Source of the DNA: Rhodobacter sp. 24-YEA-8
GTDB lineage: Bacteria; Pseudomonadota; Alphaproteobacteria; Rhodobacterales; Rhodobacteraceae
Direction: 5' to 3'
NCBI RefSeq assembly: GCF_900105075.1
Contig: NZ_FNSK01000002.1
Coordinates: forward strand, 467,001-531,000
DNA length: 64,000 bases
Positions 51,371 to 61,611 of the stretch are shown piece after piece (position 1 is the stretch's first letter; every line of letters starts with the position of its first letter). The translations under genes were made by a program, and so were the position numbers. Below the pieces are notes generated by a model. The model was not told the origin of the DNA. It saw only the letters and a program-made list of their open reading frames with translations, and made no database searches.

Positions 51371-54268
51371 ATGGGACCCATTCGCATCAACGCTGACAAG
51401 CCCACTGACTTCCGGGTCACAGCCCGGCAGGACCAGGTACAGAAATTCGTCCGGGAGGGCGACAATCTGGTTGTCCGGCTGGTCGACGGCAAAAGCATCA
51501 TTATCACCGACTTCTTCGTCAAAGGACCGAATGGCGAAGTAAGCCGTCTTCTCTATGAAGATGGCACGTTCAGCGGTGTTGATGGCAATTCGCAGACCGT
51601 CGAAGAAGCCGTCGATGGCATCGGCTCGGCCATGACCAATGAGGAAATGATCGCTCTTGGTGCTGCCGGCCTGGCTGGCATCGGGATCCTCGCCTCATCC
51701 GGCAGCAGCGATGCCGCGCCCGGCGACGGCGATGGCGACGGCGACGGCGATGGCGATGGCGACGGCGACGGCGATGGCGACGGCGATGGCGACGGCGACG
51801 GCGACGGCGATGGCGACGGCGATGGCGACGGCGATGGCGACGGCGATGGCGATGGCGATGGCGACGGCGACGGCGACGGCGATGGCGACGGCGATGGCGA
51901 CGGCGATGGCGACGGCGATGGCGACGGCGATGGCGACGGCGATGGCGACGGCGATGGCGACGGCGATGGCGATGGCGACGGCGATGGCGACGGCGATGGC
52001 GATGGCGACGGCGACGGCGATGGCGATGGCGACGGCGATGGCGATGGCGACGGCGATGGCGACGGCGATGGCGACGGCGATGGCGATGGCGACGGCGATG
52101 GCGACGGCGATGGCGACGGCGATGGCGACGGCGATGGCGACGGCGATGGCGACGGCGATGGCGACGGCGACGGCGATGGCGACGGCGACGGCGATGGCGA
52201 TGGCGACGGCGACGGCGATGGCGACGGCGATGGCGACGGCGATGGCGACGGCGACGGCGATGGCGATGGCGACGGCGACGGCGACGGCGATGGCGACGGC
52301 GATGGCGACGGCGATGGCGACGGCGACGGCGATGGCGATGGCGACGGCGACGGCGATGGCGATGGCGACGGCGATGGCGATGGCGACGGCGATGGCGACG
52401 GGAACTCGGTTCTTGGCGAAGTTCTCGAAGGCGTCAGCACAATCGCTCCAGCCCTGCTGAACGGCATCAGCGACGCTCTGACCAATCTCGGAAATGCTGA
52501 TGTCAGCGCGACGGTGAATGGTCTGCTTGACACTGTGGCAACCGTTCTGGGTGGTGAGAATGGCCTGCTCGACACTGCCGGAGACGCGGTCGGTGAGCTG
52601 GTCTCCAGCGTTGAAGCCGGGCTGGCGGCTCTGCTCGAGGGGCTTGAAAACGGCACGCCTCTGGCCGGTGCAGGCAACCTTCTGGCCGCATTGGTCGAAG
52701 GTATCCTGGGCGGTGATCCGGCAAGCGGCGAAGCCGGCGGCCTGATCCCGCATCTGGAAGGCGGCACTGCGGTGGCAGCTGCGGCTCTGGCAGCTGGTCT
52801 TGCCGAAGCCCTCGGCGCTTTGGACAGCCTGGATGTTGCCGGAGCGCTCGGCGCGGTCCTCACCGCGGTTGATGCGGCCCTGTTGCAGGAAGGCGCCCTG
52901 GTTGGCGAGGCCCTGGAAGGGGTGCACGATCTGCTTGAAAACCTGCTCGGCGGCCTTGACGGCGCAGTCACGGATCTGACCAGCGGCGATGTGCTTGGCG
53001 CGGTCTCGACCCTGGTCGACGGTCTGCTCGCAGGTGTCTTTGGTGGCGGTGAAGGCGGCGGCGGCGGTTTGCTGACCGGCTTGCTCGACGGCCTCCTCGG
53101 CGATCTGTTGGGGGATGACGGTCTGCTGGGTGGCCTGCTCGGCGGTATCGTCGGCGGCAATGGTGGCCTGCTTGGCGGCCTCATTGGCGAGAACGGCCTG
53201 CTTGGTGGCCTCCTGGGCGGTGAAGGCGGTCTGTTGGGCGGTCTGCTCGGCGGCGACGGCGGTCTGCTGGGTGGTCTCCTTGGCGGAGAAGGTGGCGGTC
53301 TCCTTGACGCAGTGCTCGGCGATGACGGTCTTCTCGGTGGTCTCTTGGGCGGTGACGGTGGCCTGCTCGGCGGTCTGCTCGGGAATAACGGCCTGCTTGG
53401 CGGTCTTCTGGGCGGCGGTGGCCTCCTTGGCGGGCTGTTGGGTGGCGCAAGCGGCGGTCTGCTGGACGGCATCCTTGGTGACCACGGCCTGGTCGGCGGT
53501 CTCATTGGCGGCGAAGGCGATCTCCTCGGCGGCCTTCTGGATCCGATCCTTGGTGACAATGGCCTTCTCGGCGGTCTCCTCGGCGGTGAAGGTGATCTCC
53601 TCGGCGGCCTTCTGGATCCGATCCTTGGTGACAATGGCCTGGTCGGCGGTCTCCTCGGCGGCGACGGTGACCTCCTCGGTGGCCTTCTGGAGCCGGTCCT
53701 CGGTGACAATGGCCTGATTGGCGGTCTCCTTGGCGGCGACGGCGACCTTCTGGGTGGCCTCCTGGAGCCGGTCCTTGGTGACAATGGCCTGATTGGCGGT
53801 CTCCTTGGCGGCGACGGCGACCTCCTCGGCGGCCTTCTGGAGCCGGTCCTTGGTGACAATGGCCTGATTGGCGGTCTCCTCGGCGGCGACGGCGATCTCC
53901 TCGGTGGCCTTCTGGAGCCGGTCCTTGGTGACAATGGCCTGATTGGCGGTCTCCTCGGCGGCGACGGCGACCTCCTCGGCGGCCTTCTGGAGCCGGTCCT
54001 TGGTGACAATGGCCTGGTCGGCGGTCTCCTCGGCGGCGACGGTGATCTCCTCGGTGGCCTTCTGGAGCCGGTCCTTGGTGACAACGGCCTGGTTGGTGGT
54101 CTGCTGGGTGACGATGGCCTGGTCGGCGGCTTGCTGGGAGATAATGGTCTGGTTGGCGGCCTTGTCGGCGGCCTGCTGGGTGGGAATGGTGGCCTTCTTG
54201 GCGGTCTCTTCGGGGGTAGCAGCACCCTCCTGGAAGATGACAGCCATGCTGGCGCCCTGCTCTCGTAA
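51371..54268 (+). CDS. bapA: BapA-like large adhesin with (Gly-Asp) tract
   Basis: 965 residues without a signal peptide, fitting type I secretion. Residues 1-75 are the BapA prefix-like domain ([35 protein letters not shown]). Residues 91-112 are a hydrophobic Gly/Ala stretch. Residues 118-343 are an uninterrupted run of Gly-Asp, about 113 repeats. Residues about 345-580 are Ala/Gly/Leu-rich helices. Residues about 580-955 are [12 protein letters not shown] repeats, including eight 25-residue units. No RTX nonapeptides are seen. Paracoccus denitrificans BapA, known to need a type I system and to have Asp-Ala repeats, is the closest described protein I recall. Confidence 0.88.
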   Translation: MGPIRINADKPTDFRVTARQDQVQKFVREGDNLVVRLVDGKSIIITDFFVKGPNGEVSRLLYEDGTFSGVDGNSQTVEEAVDGIGSAMTNEEMIALGAAGLAGIGILASSGSSDAAPGDGDGDGDGDGDGDGDGDGDGDGDGDGDGDGDGDGDGDGDGDGDGDGDGDGDGDGDGDGDGDGDGDGDGDGDGDGDGDGDGDGDGDGDGDGDGDGDGDGDGDGDGDGDGDGDGDGDGDGDGDGDGDGDGDGDGDGDGDGDGDGDGDGDGDGDGDGDGDGDGDGDGDGDGDGDGDGDGDGDGDGDGDGDGDGDGDGDGDGDGDGDGDGDGDGDGDGDGDGDGDGDGDGNSVLGEVLEGVSTIAPALLNGISDALTNLGNADVSATVNGLLDTVATVLGGENGLLDTAGDAVGELVSSVEAGLAALLEGLENGTPLAGAGNLLAALVEGILGGDPASGEAGGLIPHLEGGTAVAAAALAAGLAEALGALDSLDVAGALGAVLTAVDAALLQEGALVGEALEGVHDLLENLLGGLDGAVTDLTSGDVLGAVSTLVDGLLAGVFGGGEGGGGGLLTGLLDGLLGDLLGDDGLLGGLLGGIVGGNGGLLGGLIGENGLLGGLLGGEGGLLGGLLGGDGGLLGGLLGGEGGGLLDAVLGDDGLLGGLLGGDGGLLGGLLGNNGLLGGLLGGGGLLGGLLGGASGGLLDGILGDHGLVGGLIGGEGDLLGGLLDPILGDNGLLGGLLGGEGDLLGGLLDPILGDNGLVGGLLGGDGDLLGGLLEPVLGDNGLIGGLLGGDGDLLGGLLEPVLGDNGLIGGLLGGDGDLLGGLLEPVLGDNGLIGGLLGGDGDLLGGLLEPVLGDNGLIGGLLGGDGDLLGGLLEPVLGDNGLVGGLLGGDGDLLGGLLEPVLGDNGLVGGLLGDDGLVGGLLGDNGLVGGLVGGLLGGNGGLLGGLFGGSSTLLEDDSHAGALLS
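51722..52399 (+). repeat. Hexanucleotide tract GGCGAY encoding (Gly-Asp)113
   Basis: 678 bp in which every Gly codon is GGC and every Asp codon is GAC or GAT in irregular order. The tract is in frame for its whole length, so copy number can change by slippage without a frameshift. Apparent long frames on the minus strand across it are artefacts. Confidence 0.95.
53477..54076 (+). repeat. Eight tandem 75-bp repeats in the adhesin C-terminal region
   Basis: Units start at 53477, 53552, 53627, 53702, 53777, 53852, 53927 and 54002 with the pattern GGTGACAATGGCCTG (the first reads GACCAC). Each encodes a 25-residue unit of the form [19 protein letters not shown] followed by LLEPVL. A partial copy follows at 54077. 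Differences between units are mostly synonymous. Confidence 0.92.
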
Positions 54269-54312
54269 CTGAGAGCTCCCTCAGGAGCGGAACAACCCCC
54301 CGTTCCTGATAC

Positions 54313-54350
54313 TGAGCTGCCGCACCCCCATGCGGCAGCTCATTTTATTT
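54313..54350 (+). terminator. Rho-independent terminator after the adhesin
   Basis: TGAGCTGCCGCA-CCCCCA-TGCGGCAGCTCA followed by TTTTATTT, 45 nt after the adhesin stop codon. Confidence 0.92.
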
Positions 54351-54430
54351 GTAGCCGGCGGGATTTTGTCGGAAGACTGCTGACGCAGAAGACACAGAAT
54401 ACGACGACACAGAATACAGGGGCCGTTTTC

Positions 54431-56080
54431 GTGACAGTAATGATGCAGGCCAGCGCAACGGTGTCTGACCTCCAGGTCCTCGACAGTTTCCATGGCAGGG
54501 ACACTTTTGCCCTTGTTGTCGGCGCGCCGGTCTGGCTGGCCTGGCGTTGCGCGGGGCGGCAAGTCGCGGCCGGCTGGTATGAGGCCGATGATCTGGCGGC
54601 CGCCATCGCTCTGGCGCGGGCCGATTTGCCGGAGGTGCCGCATCCGGATGCGCTCGAGATCTGCGTGACGCATGACTGGGAACATGTCACGCCGGAGGCG
54701 CTGGCCACATCCTTTCCGAACAGCCTGCGCGGGCTTGTCGGAATGGAGATCCTGTCAGGCGGCAAGCTGACACGGGTCGCACCAACCCGCGCGATCGCCA
54801 CAAACCGCGCGCCCTTTCGCGAGATTGAACGGCTTGCGAAACTGAAACGCGTCACGCCCGAGGCCTATGCGCGGACCGCCCGGATCCGCCGCTTCAGCGC
54901 CGATCAGTTCCTGCTGCTTATTCCCGAAGACAGATGTATCAGGCTCTGGCGCGGCGGGCAGGTTCAGCCGGCGGAAACCGTCGATGCGCCTTTGTTGCAG
55001 CAGACGGTTGAGGGGCTGATCGGATGGATGTGGCGAAATCTGCACCCCGATGGCCGGATGACCTATAAATACTGGCCAAGCCGGGGCGCCGAGTCGAAAG
55101 CCGACAATACCATACGCCAGTTTATGGCCACCGTGGCGCTCGGCCGGGTTGCGATGCGCAGCGGATCGGCCGAGGACGCCTCCGGCGCGCAGGCCAGTCT
55201 GGCCTATAATCTCGACCGGTTTTACGCGGAGGAAGATGGTCTCGGCATGATCATTTTCGAAGGCAAGGCAAAGCTCGGGGCCATGGCGCTGGCGGCGCTG
55301 GCGATCCTTGAGTTTCGCGAGGCCGGCCTCATCGAGCCTGCCGGATATGAGGCGGTTTTCACGGCGCTTTGCGCTGGCATCTTTCATCTCTGGCAGGAGA
55401 ACGGCGCCTTCCGCACTTTCCTGAAGCCGCCGGATCGCAACGACAATCAGAATTTCTATCCGGGCGAGGCGCTGCTGTTTCTGGCGACGCTGCACCGTAA
55501 GACCCGCGATCCGGATCTGGCCCGCCGCTGTATGACCAGTTTCCGCTATTATCGCGACTGGCACCTGGCGGATCCGAACCCGGCCTTCGTTCCCTGGCAC
55601 AGCCAGGCCTGTGTCATGCTCTGGGAAGATCTCGGCGCGCCGGAGCTGGCGGAGTTCGTGTTCAGTCGGAATGACTGGATCTTGCATATGCAGCAATGGA
55701 GCGGGCGGCTGCAGCCGGATTTTCAGGGACGGTTCTACAATCCCGAACGCCCGGATTTCGGGCCGCCGCATGCCTCCTCGACCGGGGTCTATATGGAAGG
55801 GCTTGCCGACGCCTGGCGCCTGGCGCATCGCCTCGGCGATGATGCGCGCGCAGAGCGTTACGCGACAGCCTTGCGCCGCGGCTTGCGCGCGATCCGGCAG
55901 CTGCAGTTTCGCGACAGAAAGGTTGACGGGTTTTACATCAGCCGGCCCGAGATGGTCATGGGCGGATTGCGCACCGAGACCTATAACAACGAGATCCGGG
56001 TGGATAATGTGCAGCATTGCCTGATGGCATTGCTCAAACTTGACAGAGATGCGGATTTCAACTGGTCAGGCGGGGTCTGA
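54431..56080 (+). CDS. AMMECR1-like/alpha-barrel protein of unknown function
   Basis: 549 residues, no signal peptide. Residues about 60-190 include NSLRGLVGMEILSGGKLTRV and ATNRAPFREIERLAKL, which resemble the LRGCIG and NA..AAFRDPRF pattern of AMMECR1 domains, though the central Cys is replaced. Residues about 190-545 are repeated helical pairs with YKYWPSRGAESKADNTIRQF, SSTGVYMEGLADAWRLAHRL and TETYNNEIRVDNVQHCLMAL, like an (alpha/alpha)6 barrel seen in sugar-active enzymes. It starts at a GTG (ATG 9 nt later is possible). Being next to the adhesin, a role in glycan modification is conceivable, not shown. Confidence 0.72.
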   Translation: MTVMMQASATVSDLQVLDSFHGRDTFALVVGAPVWLAWRCAGRQVAAGWYEADDLAAAIALARADLPEVPHPDALEICVTHDWEHVTPEALATSFPNSLRGLVGMEILSGGKLTRVAPTRAIATNRAPFREIERLAKLKRVTPEAYARTARIRRFSADQFLLLIPEDRCIRLWRGGQVQPAETVDAPLLQQTVEGLIGWMWRNLHPDGRMTYKYWPSRGAESKADNTIRQFMATVALGRVAMRSGSAEDASGAQASLAYNLDRFYAEEDGLGMIIFEGKAKLGAMALAALAILEFREAGLIEPAGYEAVFTALCAGIFHLWQENGAFRTFLKPPDRNDNQNFYPGEALLFLATLHRKTRDPDLARRCMTSFRYYRDWHLADPNPAFVPWHSQACVMLWEDLGAPELAEFVFSRNDWILHMQQWSGRLQPDFQGRFYNPERPDFGPPHASSTGVYMEGLADAWRLAHRLGDDARAERYATALRRGLRAIRQLQFRDRKVDGFYISRPEMVMGGLRTETYNNEIRVDNVQHCLMALLKLDRDADFNWSGGV

Positions 56081-56126
56081 ACTCTGGGTCCGAACTCGGA
56101 GGCTCCGGGGTGAAACCCCTTGCAGA

Positions 56127-56468
56127 TCAGAGTGTTGTGACCTGAAGGCGAAGCTTGCGCTGTTCCATCTGCATGGCCTTGCGAAGCAGCCTCGGCTGAA
56201 GATCATCCGGATCCCCGCCTCCGAACTTGCGGCACGTCTCGTGAAACTCAACCTGCCTGTCCGGATCCGTCAGGTCGGGTTCTTCCGGCGTCCCGGGGGG
56301 CGTGTCCGATATACGCCTGATACGGCTACGGCGGCGCCAGCGAATGAGGGTAAGCAGATAGAGACAGGTTGCGATCCCCTGAATCAGCAGAACCTGATCG
56401 AAGCCGGTCAGAAAACAGATAGCAGCGACTACCGCGCCCACGAGCCACATCAGAGGAAAAATTGCCAT
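56127..56468 (-). CDS. Small membrane protein of unknown function
   Basis: 113 residues with two N-terminal hydrophobic segments (FPLMWLVGAVVAAICFLTGF and VLLIQGIATCLYLLTLI), a basic stop-transfer RWRRRSRIRR, then a polar tail. Convergent with the AMMECR1-like gene. No family was recognised. Confidence 0.6.
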   Translation of the reverse strand: MAIFPLMWLVGAVVAAICFLTGFDQVLLIQGIATCLYLLTLIRWRRRSRIRRISDTPPGTPEEPDLTDPDRQVEFHETCRKFGGGDPDDLQPRLLRKAMQMEQRKLRLQVTTL

Positions 56469-56789
56469 TGACCGGGTGTCCCTGCAACAGATCCAGACAC
56501 AGAATGGCCAAAGAATACTGATATATACTATAGTTTGTCAAATGCCCTTTAGTTTGGATCCGCTTGCTGGTTTGGTTTTCGCCATCAGATGCCTTCGCGT
56601 TCCTCTGCGCAGTTCTCCAGTCTGTAATTTGCCATAACGACCGGTACCCGGTGGCAAAGATCCTGCCGGATGCACCGCGCAAATGGGCATCCCTGTTCAG
56701 CTGATTTTTGGTGTATGACCTGATCCGGGATCGTTGCGACCATCCGCTCAAAGGCAATGCCAAAGCCCTGCTGTGCCGGGAGGAGTGTT
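56469..56789. other. Gene-free region before the istB remnant
   Basis: About 320 bp without a convincing frame. The first part has an AT-rich stretch (around 56518-56560, TACTGATATATACTATAG) that may hold the promoter of the small membrane gene. The rest precedes the IS21 remnant. Confidence 0.4.
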
Positions 56790-57120
56790 GTCCGCCACGA
56801 CTGGACCTCGACTTCGGTCCCTTCCTGTCGAATGCGACGGTCGAACTGGAACGGCGGAAGGTCGGGCGCCGTATCAGGGCTGCGAAGCTCCCGGCCGTCC
56901 AAAGCCTGGCCAGCTTCGACTTTGCGGCCATCGCGAAGCTGAACAAGATGCCGGTTCAGGAGCTGACCCGCTGCGAACGGATCACATGTCGCGAGAGTGC
57001 CATTGCCCTCGGCCCATCTGCCACCGGCAAGGCCCATGTCGTCCGCGGCACAGGGCTGACTGCTTGCCGTAAAAGGCCTTCCCGTCGGTTTCACCGCCGC
57101 TGACACGCTTCACTGGCGTC
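56790..57120 (+). pseudogene. istB: IS21-family istB remnant
   Basis: The frame ending at 57103 reads like the middle of IstB: VELERRKVGRRIRAAKLPAV, then QSLASFDFAAIAKLNKMPVQ, ELTRCERITCRESAIALGP. The Walker A is decayed (GPSATGKAH for GPSGTGKTH). After TACRK an extra A in the AAAA run at 57071-57074 shifts the frame; the following frame continues KGLPVGFTAAD, the family's next motif. Both ends are missing and no istA is present, so it is a dead insertion-sequence helper. Confidence 0.75.
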
Positions 57121-57330
57121 CCGGAAACGGTCAGACCATTATAGTGCTTAACTCTGCTGCTCCTGTTGTTCACGGGGTTGCCTTTGTGCGGGTTTCCGCC
57201 GGGGGAGCCGGTCCGGCGGGACAGATTCACGTGCAAACTTCTGTTTTTGCGCTAACAGCGTGCAACAGGATCAGAAATCTTTTGCGGGGCGCAGAGCAAG
57301 CCCTGCAACCTGATGAGGAACGGGCACAGC

Positions 57331-58500
57331 ATGGCGCTGAATGACGGGTCGGGCACGGGGGCAGCAGTATCGCCACGCCGGGGTAAGGTCTACATCTGGC
57401 TGGGGGTGATCGTGATTGCGGCTGGCGCGGGCCTGTTCTTCCTGCGCCCGTCGGCCGAGGTCACAGCTGCGCAGGATGCGTCGGAAGAGGCGCCCGCCGC
57501 CCTGGTGATGCAGCTTCTGCCCTCCGAGCTTTATGAGGTCAGGACCGGCACGCTCAGCGATACGGTGCAGGTCACCGGTTCGCTTGTCCCCGCGCGGGCG
57601 CTTTCCATTCCTGCCGAGGTGTCGGGACGGATCGATACAGTGAAGTTCCGTGTCGGCGACCAGGTTGGGGAAGGGGCCGAACTCGCGACGATTGACGTGG
57701 AAACGCTGCGCAACCGGCTGGAGCAAAGCCGTGCAACCGCCGAGGCAACCCGCGCCCAGCTGGTGCTTGCCGAGGCGCAGCTGCAACGCACCACCGATCT
57801 GGTGCGGCGGGGTGTTTCCTCGACCTCTGCGCTTGAGACCGAAGCGGCCAATCTCAGCCAGATCGAGGCGAATTACACCGCCCTGATGCGCCAGGTTGAG
57901 ACCGCCGAAGATGACCTCTCCAAGGCAAAGATCACGGCCCCTTTCGCGGGTGTGATCTCGGCCCGTTCCGTCGATCCCGGCACCTATGTCACCATCGGAA
58001 CCGAGCTTCTCGGGCTGGTTGACATGACCGCGCTGGATCTGGAGGGCGGCGTGCCGGCAGTGCATGCGCCACGGCTGCGCATTGGCCAGCGGGTTGATCT
58101 GGTGGTTGACGGTCTTGCCGATCATCATTTCGAAGGCGTCATCGACCGGATCGCCCCTGTCGCCGTCGCAGGCACGCGCGTGCTGCCGGTTTTCGCACGG
58201 ATCGAGAATGCCGATGGGCTGCTGAAAGGCGGCATGTTCGCCTCTGGCACGCTGGTGCTTGAGGAAGCGACTGACGGGATCGGCATTCCCGCTGACGCGC
58301 TTCGCGAAGATGACGCGGGCACCTATGTCCTGAAAATCACCGGCGACAAAGCGAGCCGCCAGCCGGTCGAAGCGGGCCGCAGCTGGAACCGGGGGCGCGT
58401 GGTCGAGATAGTTTCGGGCCTCAGCCCCGGCGATACCATCGTGGCCCTGAAATTGGAGAGGTTGCAGGCTGGCGCAACGGTCTCGCTGGTGGGGCGCTGA
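57331..58500 (+). CDS. RND efflux periplasmic adaptor subunit
   Basis: 389 residues. An N-terminal membrane anchor (VYIWLGVIVIAAGAGLFFL) is followed by the lipoyl halves (ALSIPAEVSGRIDTVKFRVG and ITAPFAGVISARSVDPGTYV) around a helical hairpin, then beta-barrel segments (VDGLADHHFEGVIDRIAPVA). GAGGA is 11 nt before the ATG at 57331; an ATG at 57313 lacks a site. It is 3 nt upstream of the RND pump gene. No TolC-type gene follows, so an outside channel must be shared. Confidence 0.9.
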   Translation: MALNDGSGTGAAVSPRRGKVYIWLGVIVIAAGAGLFFLRPSAEVTAAQDASEEAPAALVMQLLPSELYEVRTGTLSDTVQVTGSLVPARALSIPAEVSGRIDTVKFRVGDQVGEGAELATIDVETLRNRLEQSRATAEATRAQLVLAEAQLQRTTDLVRRGVSSTSALETEAANLSQIEANYTALMRQVETAEDDLSKAKITAPFAGVISARSVDPGTYVTIGTELLGLVDMTALDLEGGVPAVHAPRLRIGQRVDLVVDGLADHHFEGVIDRIAPVAVAGTRVLPVFARIENADGLLKGGMFASGTLVLEEATDGIGIPADALREDDAGTYVLKITGDKASRQPVEAGRSWNRGRVVEIVSGLSPGDTIVALKLERLQAGATVSLVGR

Positions 58501-58503
58501 GCG

Positions 58504-61500
58504 ATGTTTCTGACCCGCATCGCCGTCCGCCAGCCGGTCTTTGCCACCATGATCATGGTGGCGATCTGTGTGATCGGCATTTTCTCATATAGCCGCCTGC
58601 CGATTGACGAGCTGCCCGAAGTCGATTTCCCGGTTGTGGCTGTGGTGACGTCTTACCCCGGGGCGACCCCCGAGGCTGTGGAAAAAGACATTATCGAGCC
58701 CATCGAGGACTCTGTCTCGACGCTTTCCGGGATCGATACCATCACTTCGACCGCACAAACCGGGTCGGCGATGGTGCTGATCATGTTCGATCTGGAGGTC
58801 GACAGCGCCAGTGCCGCCCAGGATGTACGTGACCGCGTGTCGCAGATCGCGGCGAGCCTTCCCGACACTGCCACCGACCCGCGCATCCTGCGGTTTGACC
58901 CGTCCGAGATGCCGATCCTGTCGATCGGCCTTTCCTCGCAGACGCTGAGCGCAGGCACGCTGACCACGATTGCGGAAGATGAGATTTCCACCCGCATCTC
59001 GAATATCAGGGGCGTGGGCCAGGCGACCGTGGTGGGCGGGCTCCCGAATGAAGTGCAGATCCGCCTTGATCCTCTGCGCCAGACCGCGCTGGCGGTGGGC
59101 GCGGTGCAAGTGACCTCGGTTCTGCGCGATGCCAATGTCGATCTGCCGGCGGGCTCGGTTACCGATGCCTCCACCAGCCAGTCGGTTCAGGTCGAGGGAC
59201 GGATCCCCGATCTTGCCGGGTTTGAGGATCTGATCATCGGCCAGCGCGGCGGCTTCCCGATCCGGCTGGGTGATCTGGCGATGGTTGGCACCGATCTGGC
59301 CGAGGCCGAGAGCCTTGCCATGATCGACGGACGCCGCGCGATCACCATCGATGTGCTGAAGACGCAAGGCACGAACACCGTGGCCGTGGCCGAGGCTGTG
59401 CGCAAAGATATCGCCGCGATGCAGGCCGACCCGGCCTATGAGGGGATCGAGATCGCCCTGATCCGTGACAATGCGGTGCCGGTCGAGCAAAGCTTTGCCG
59501 CCGTGCAGAGCATGCTGATCGAAGGGGCCATCCTTGCCACGGTGATTGTGTTTCTCTTCCTGAATTCCTGGCGTTCGACCGTGATCACCGGGCTGACGCT
59601 GCCGATTTCGATCATCGGCACCATGGCGGCGGTCTATTTCATGGGCTTCACCCTCAATATGATGACGATGATGGCGCTGTCCTTGTCCATCGGCATCCTG
59701 ATCGACGACGCCATTGTCGTGCGCGAAAACATCATGCGCCATCTGCATATGGGCAAAAGCCACGAACAGGCCGCGCTGGATGGCACCAATGAGATCGGCC
59801 TTGCGGTGCTTGCGACCACGCTTTCCATCGTCGCGGTCTTCCTGCCTGTGGCGTTCATGGAGGGCATTCTCGGCCGCTTCTTCCTGCAATTCGGGGTGAC
59901 GGTCTCGGTTGCGGTGATGATCTCGATGTTCGTCTCTTTCACGCTCGATCCGATGATGTCGGCGGTCTGGTATGATCCGGCATCGGAGCCTGGCGCAAAA
60001 CGCGGCCCCATTGGCCGCGCTGTGGCCCGGTTTGACATCTGGTTCGAAGGGTTGATCGGGAAATATCGCGGCGTGCTGGCCTGGGCGCTGGCCTGGCGCA
60101 AGACCACGCTTTCGGTGGCGGGGCTGACCTTTATCGGCGGGCTGATGCTGTTTCCCTTTATCGGTGCGGAATTCGCACCCCCTTCGGATAATTCCGAGGT
60201 GCAGGTCGAGATGGAACTGCCCATCGGCACGCCGCTTTTGCGCACCGAGGCCAAGATCGCCCAGGTCGATGCGGTTCTGCGGCAATTTCCCGAGGTGATC
60301 GGCACCTATGCAACCGTTGGCTCCAGCGGGGCGAGCGGGCAGAACCAGGCGACGATCACCGCGCGCCTCTCGGCCCCCACCACGCGCGAGCGTGATCCGA
60401 CGGCCCTGGCACCGCCCATGCGCGCGGCGCTGGAACAGATCCCCGGCGCGCGGTTCCGGGTCGGCGCAGGCGGCGGCATGGGCGGCGGCGTGACTGCCCC
60501 GGTCGAAGTGAAGCTGTTCGGCCCCGATCTGAACGTTCTGAAACGCCTCGCGGATGAGCTGGCCGAAAAATTTGAAGAGGTGCCGGGCCTTGTCGATGTG
60601 CGCACCTCGCTTGATGAGCCGCAGCCGACGCTGGGGATCCAGGTCCATCGCGAGGCGGCCTCGGATCTGGGCGTGACGCTGTCGCAGGTCGGTCAGGCCC
60701 TGTCGCCGATGATCGCGGGCGAGACGGTCTCGGAATGGACCGCACCGAATGGCGACAGTTATGACGTGGTCGTGCGCCTGCCATCCGAGTATCGCGAGGA
60801 TATCACCAGCCTCAGCAGCCTGCCGATCACCGCGACCGCGGATGGCAGCGGCATCGTCCGCCTTGACCAGATCGCAACGGTCGAACCCTCGCAAAGCGCG
60901 GGCGAGATCACCCGCGAAGATGGGAGCCGCTCGGTCAGCGTTACGGCGGGGCTTGATGGCATCGACATTCTGACTGCATCCACCGGCATTCAGGCGGCGC
61001 AGGATGCGCTTGATCTGCCGCCGGGCTACCGGATCGGCACCGGTGGCGATGCCGAAAGCATTATGGAATCGGCGGTTTCTGCGCTGGTGGCGCTTTTTCT
61101 TGCGATCATCTTCATCTACCTCGTGCTGGCCTCGCAATTCGGCAGTTTCCTGCAGCCGATTGCCATCATGTCCTCACTGCCGCTGGCGCTGGTGGGGGTG
61201 ATGCTGGGTCTGCTGATCGGCGGCAGCACGCTGAATATCTTCTCGGTGATCGGGTTCATCATGCTGATGGGGCTGGTGGTGAAGAACGCAATCCTGCTGG
61301 TCGACAATGCCAATCACCACCGCCGCGACGGGATGGAGATGCGCGAGGCGCTGATCGAGGCAGGCGCCACCCGATTCCGTCCCATCGTGATGACCACGCT
61401 TGCGATGATCTTCGGGATGATCCCGCTTGCGGTGAACCTGCATGGCGGCACCTCGCAAAACGCGCCGATGGCCCATGCGGTGATCGGGGGGCTGATCTCG

Positions 61501-61611
61501 TCTTCGATCCTCACGCTGGTCGTGGTGCCGGTGCTGCTGACCTATATCGATGGCTTCCAGCGTCTGATCCGCCCCTGGCTGCCGCGCGCGCCTGACAGTC
61601 ATCTGGCCTGA
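58504..61611 (+). CDS. RND family efflux permease (AcrB-like)
   Basis: 1035 residues with twelve membrane helices in two six-helix halves and two large periplasmic domains. Family motifs include [20 protein letters not shown] and the helix-4 proton-relay region [18 protein letters not shown], with the two Asp of the DD motif. [20 protein letters not shown] is the second-half equivalent. It belongs to the efflux (HAE-1/HME-like) group; substrates are unknown. Confidence 0.94.
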   Translation: MFLTRIAVRQPVFATMIMVAICVIGIFSYSRLPIDELPEVDFPVVAVVTSYPGATPEAVEKDIIEPIEDSVSTLSGIDTITSTAQTGSAMVLIMFDLEVDSASAAQDVRDRVSQIAASLPDTATDPRILRFDPSEMPILSIGLSSQTLSAGTLTTIAEDEISTRISNIRGVGQATVVGGLPNEVQIRLDPLRQTALAVGAVQVTSVLRDANVDLPAGSVTDASTSQSVQVEGRIPDLAGFEDLIIGQRGGFPIRLGDLAMVGTDLAEAESLAMIDGRRAITIDVLKTQGTNTVAVAEAVRKDIAAMQADPAYEGIEIALIRDNAVPVEQSFAAVQSMLIEGAILATVIVFLFLNSWRSTVITGLTLPISIIGTMAAVYFMGFTLNMMTMMALSLSIGILIDDAIVVRENIMRHLHMGKSHEQAALDGTNEIGLAVLATTLSIVAVFLPVAFMEGILGRFFLQFGVTVSVAVMISMFVSFTLDPMMSAVWYDPASEPGAKRGPIGRAVARFDIWFEGLIGKYRGVLAWALAWRKTTLSVAGLTFIGGLMLFPFIGAEFAPPSDNSEVQVEMELPIGTPLLRTEAKIAQVDAVLRQFPEVIGTYATVGSSGASGQNQATITARLSAPTTRERDPTALAPPMRAALEQIPGARFRVGAGGGMGGGVTAPVEVKLFGPDLNVLKRLADELAEKFEEVPGLVDVRTSLDEPQPTLGIQVHREAASDLGVTLSQVGQALSPMIAGETVSEWTAPNGDSYDVVVRLPSEYREDITSLSSLPITATADGSGIVRLDQIATVEPSQSAGEITREDGSRSVSVTAGLDGIDILTASTGIQAAQDALDLPPGYRIGTGGDAESIMESAVSALVALFLAIIFIYLVLASQFGSFLQPIAIMSSLPLALVGVMLGLLIGGSTLNIFSVIGFIMLMGLVVKNAILLVDNANHHRRDGMEMREALIEAGATRFRPIVMTTLAMIFGMIPLAVNLHGGTSQNAPMAHAVIGGLISSSILTLVVVPVLLTYIDGFQRLIRPWLPRAPDSHLA

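Noticed and set aside
51371-51740. LapG-type cleavage site (SDAAPG) near residue 115
   Set aside because: A di-alanine is present, but the flanking residues do not fit the usual TAAG/PAAG pattern and no LapG or LapD gene is in the window.
51553-54247. Two very long minus-strand frames (850 and 890 codons) across the adhesin
   Set aside because: They arise from the GGCGAY and GGCCTGCT repeats read in reverse and give only Ser-Pro, Ala-Ile/Ala-Val and Arg/Pro repeats. There is no ribosome site, and the plus-strand frame has the BapA prefix domain.
51371-54268. RTX-type calcium repeats in the adhesin
   Set aside because: The GGxGxDxUx nonapeptide is not present; the repeats are strict Gly-Asp and LLGG types.
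58585-61137. 850-codon minus-strand frame opposite the RND pump
   Set aside because: Composition is His/Arg/Asp-rich as expected for the antisense of high-GC3 coding DNA, and the plus strand holds a full RND permease.
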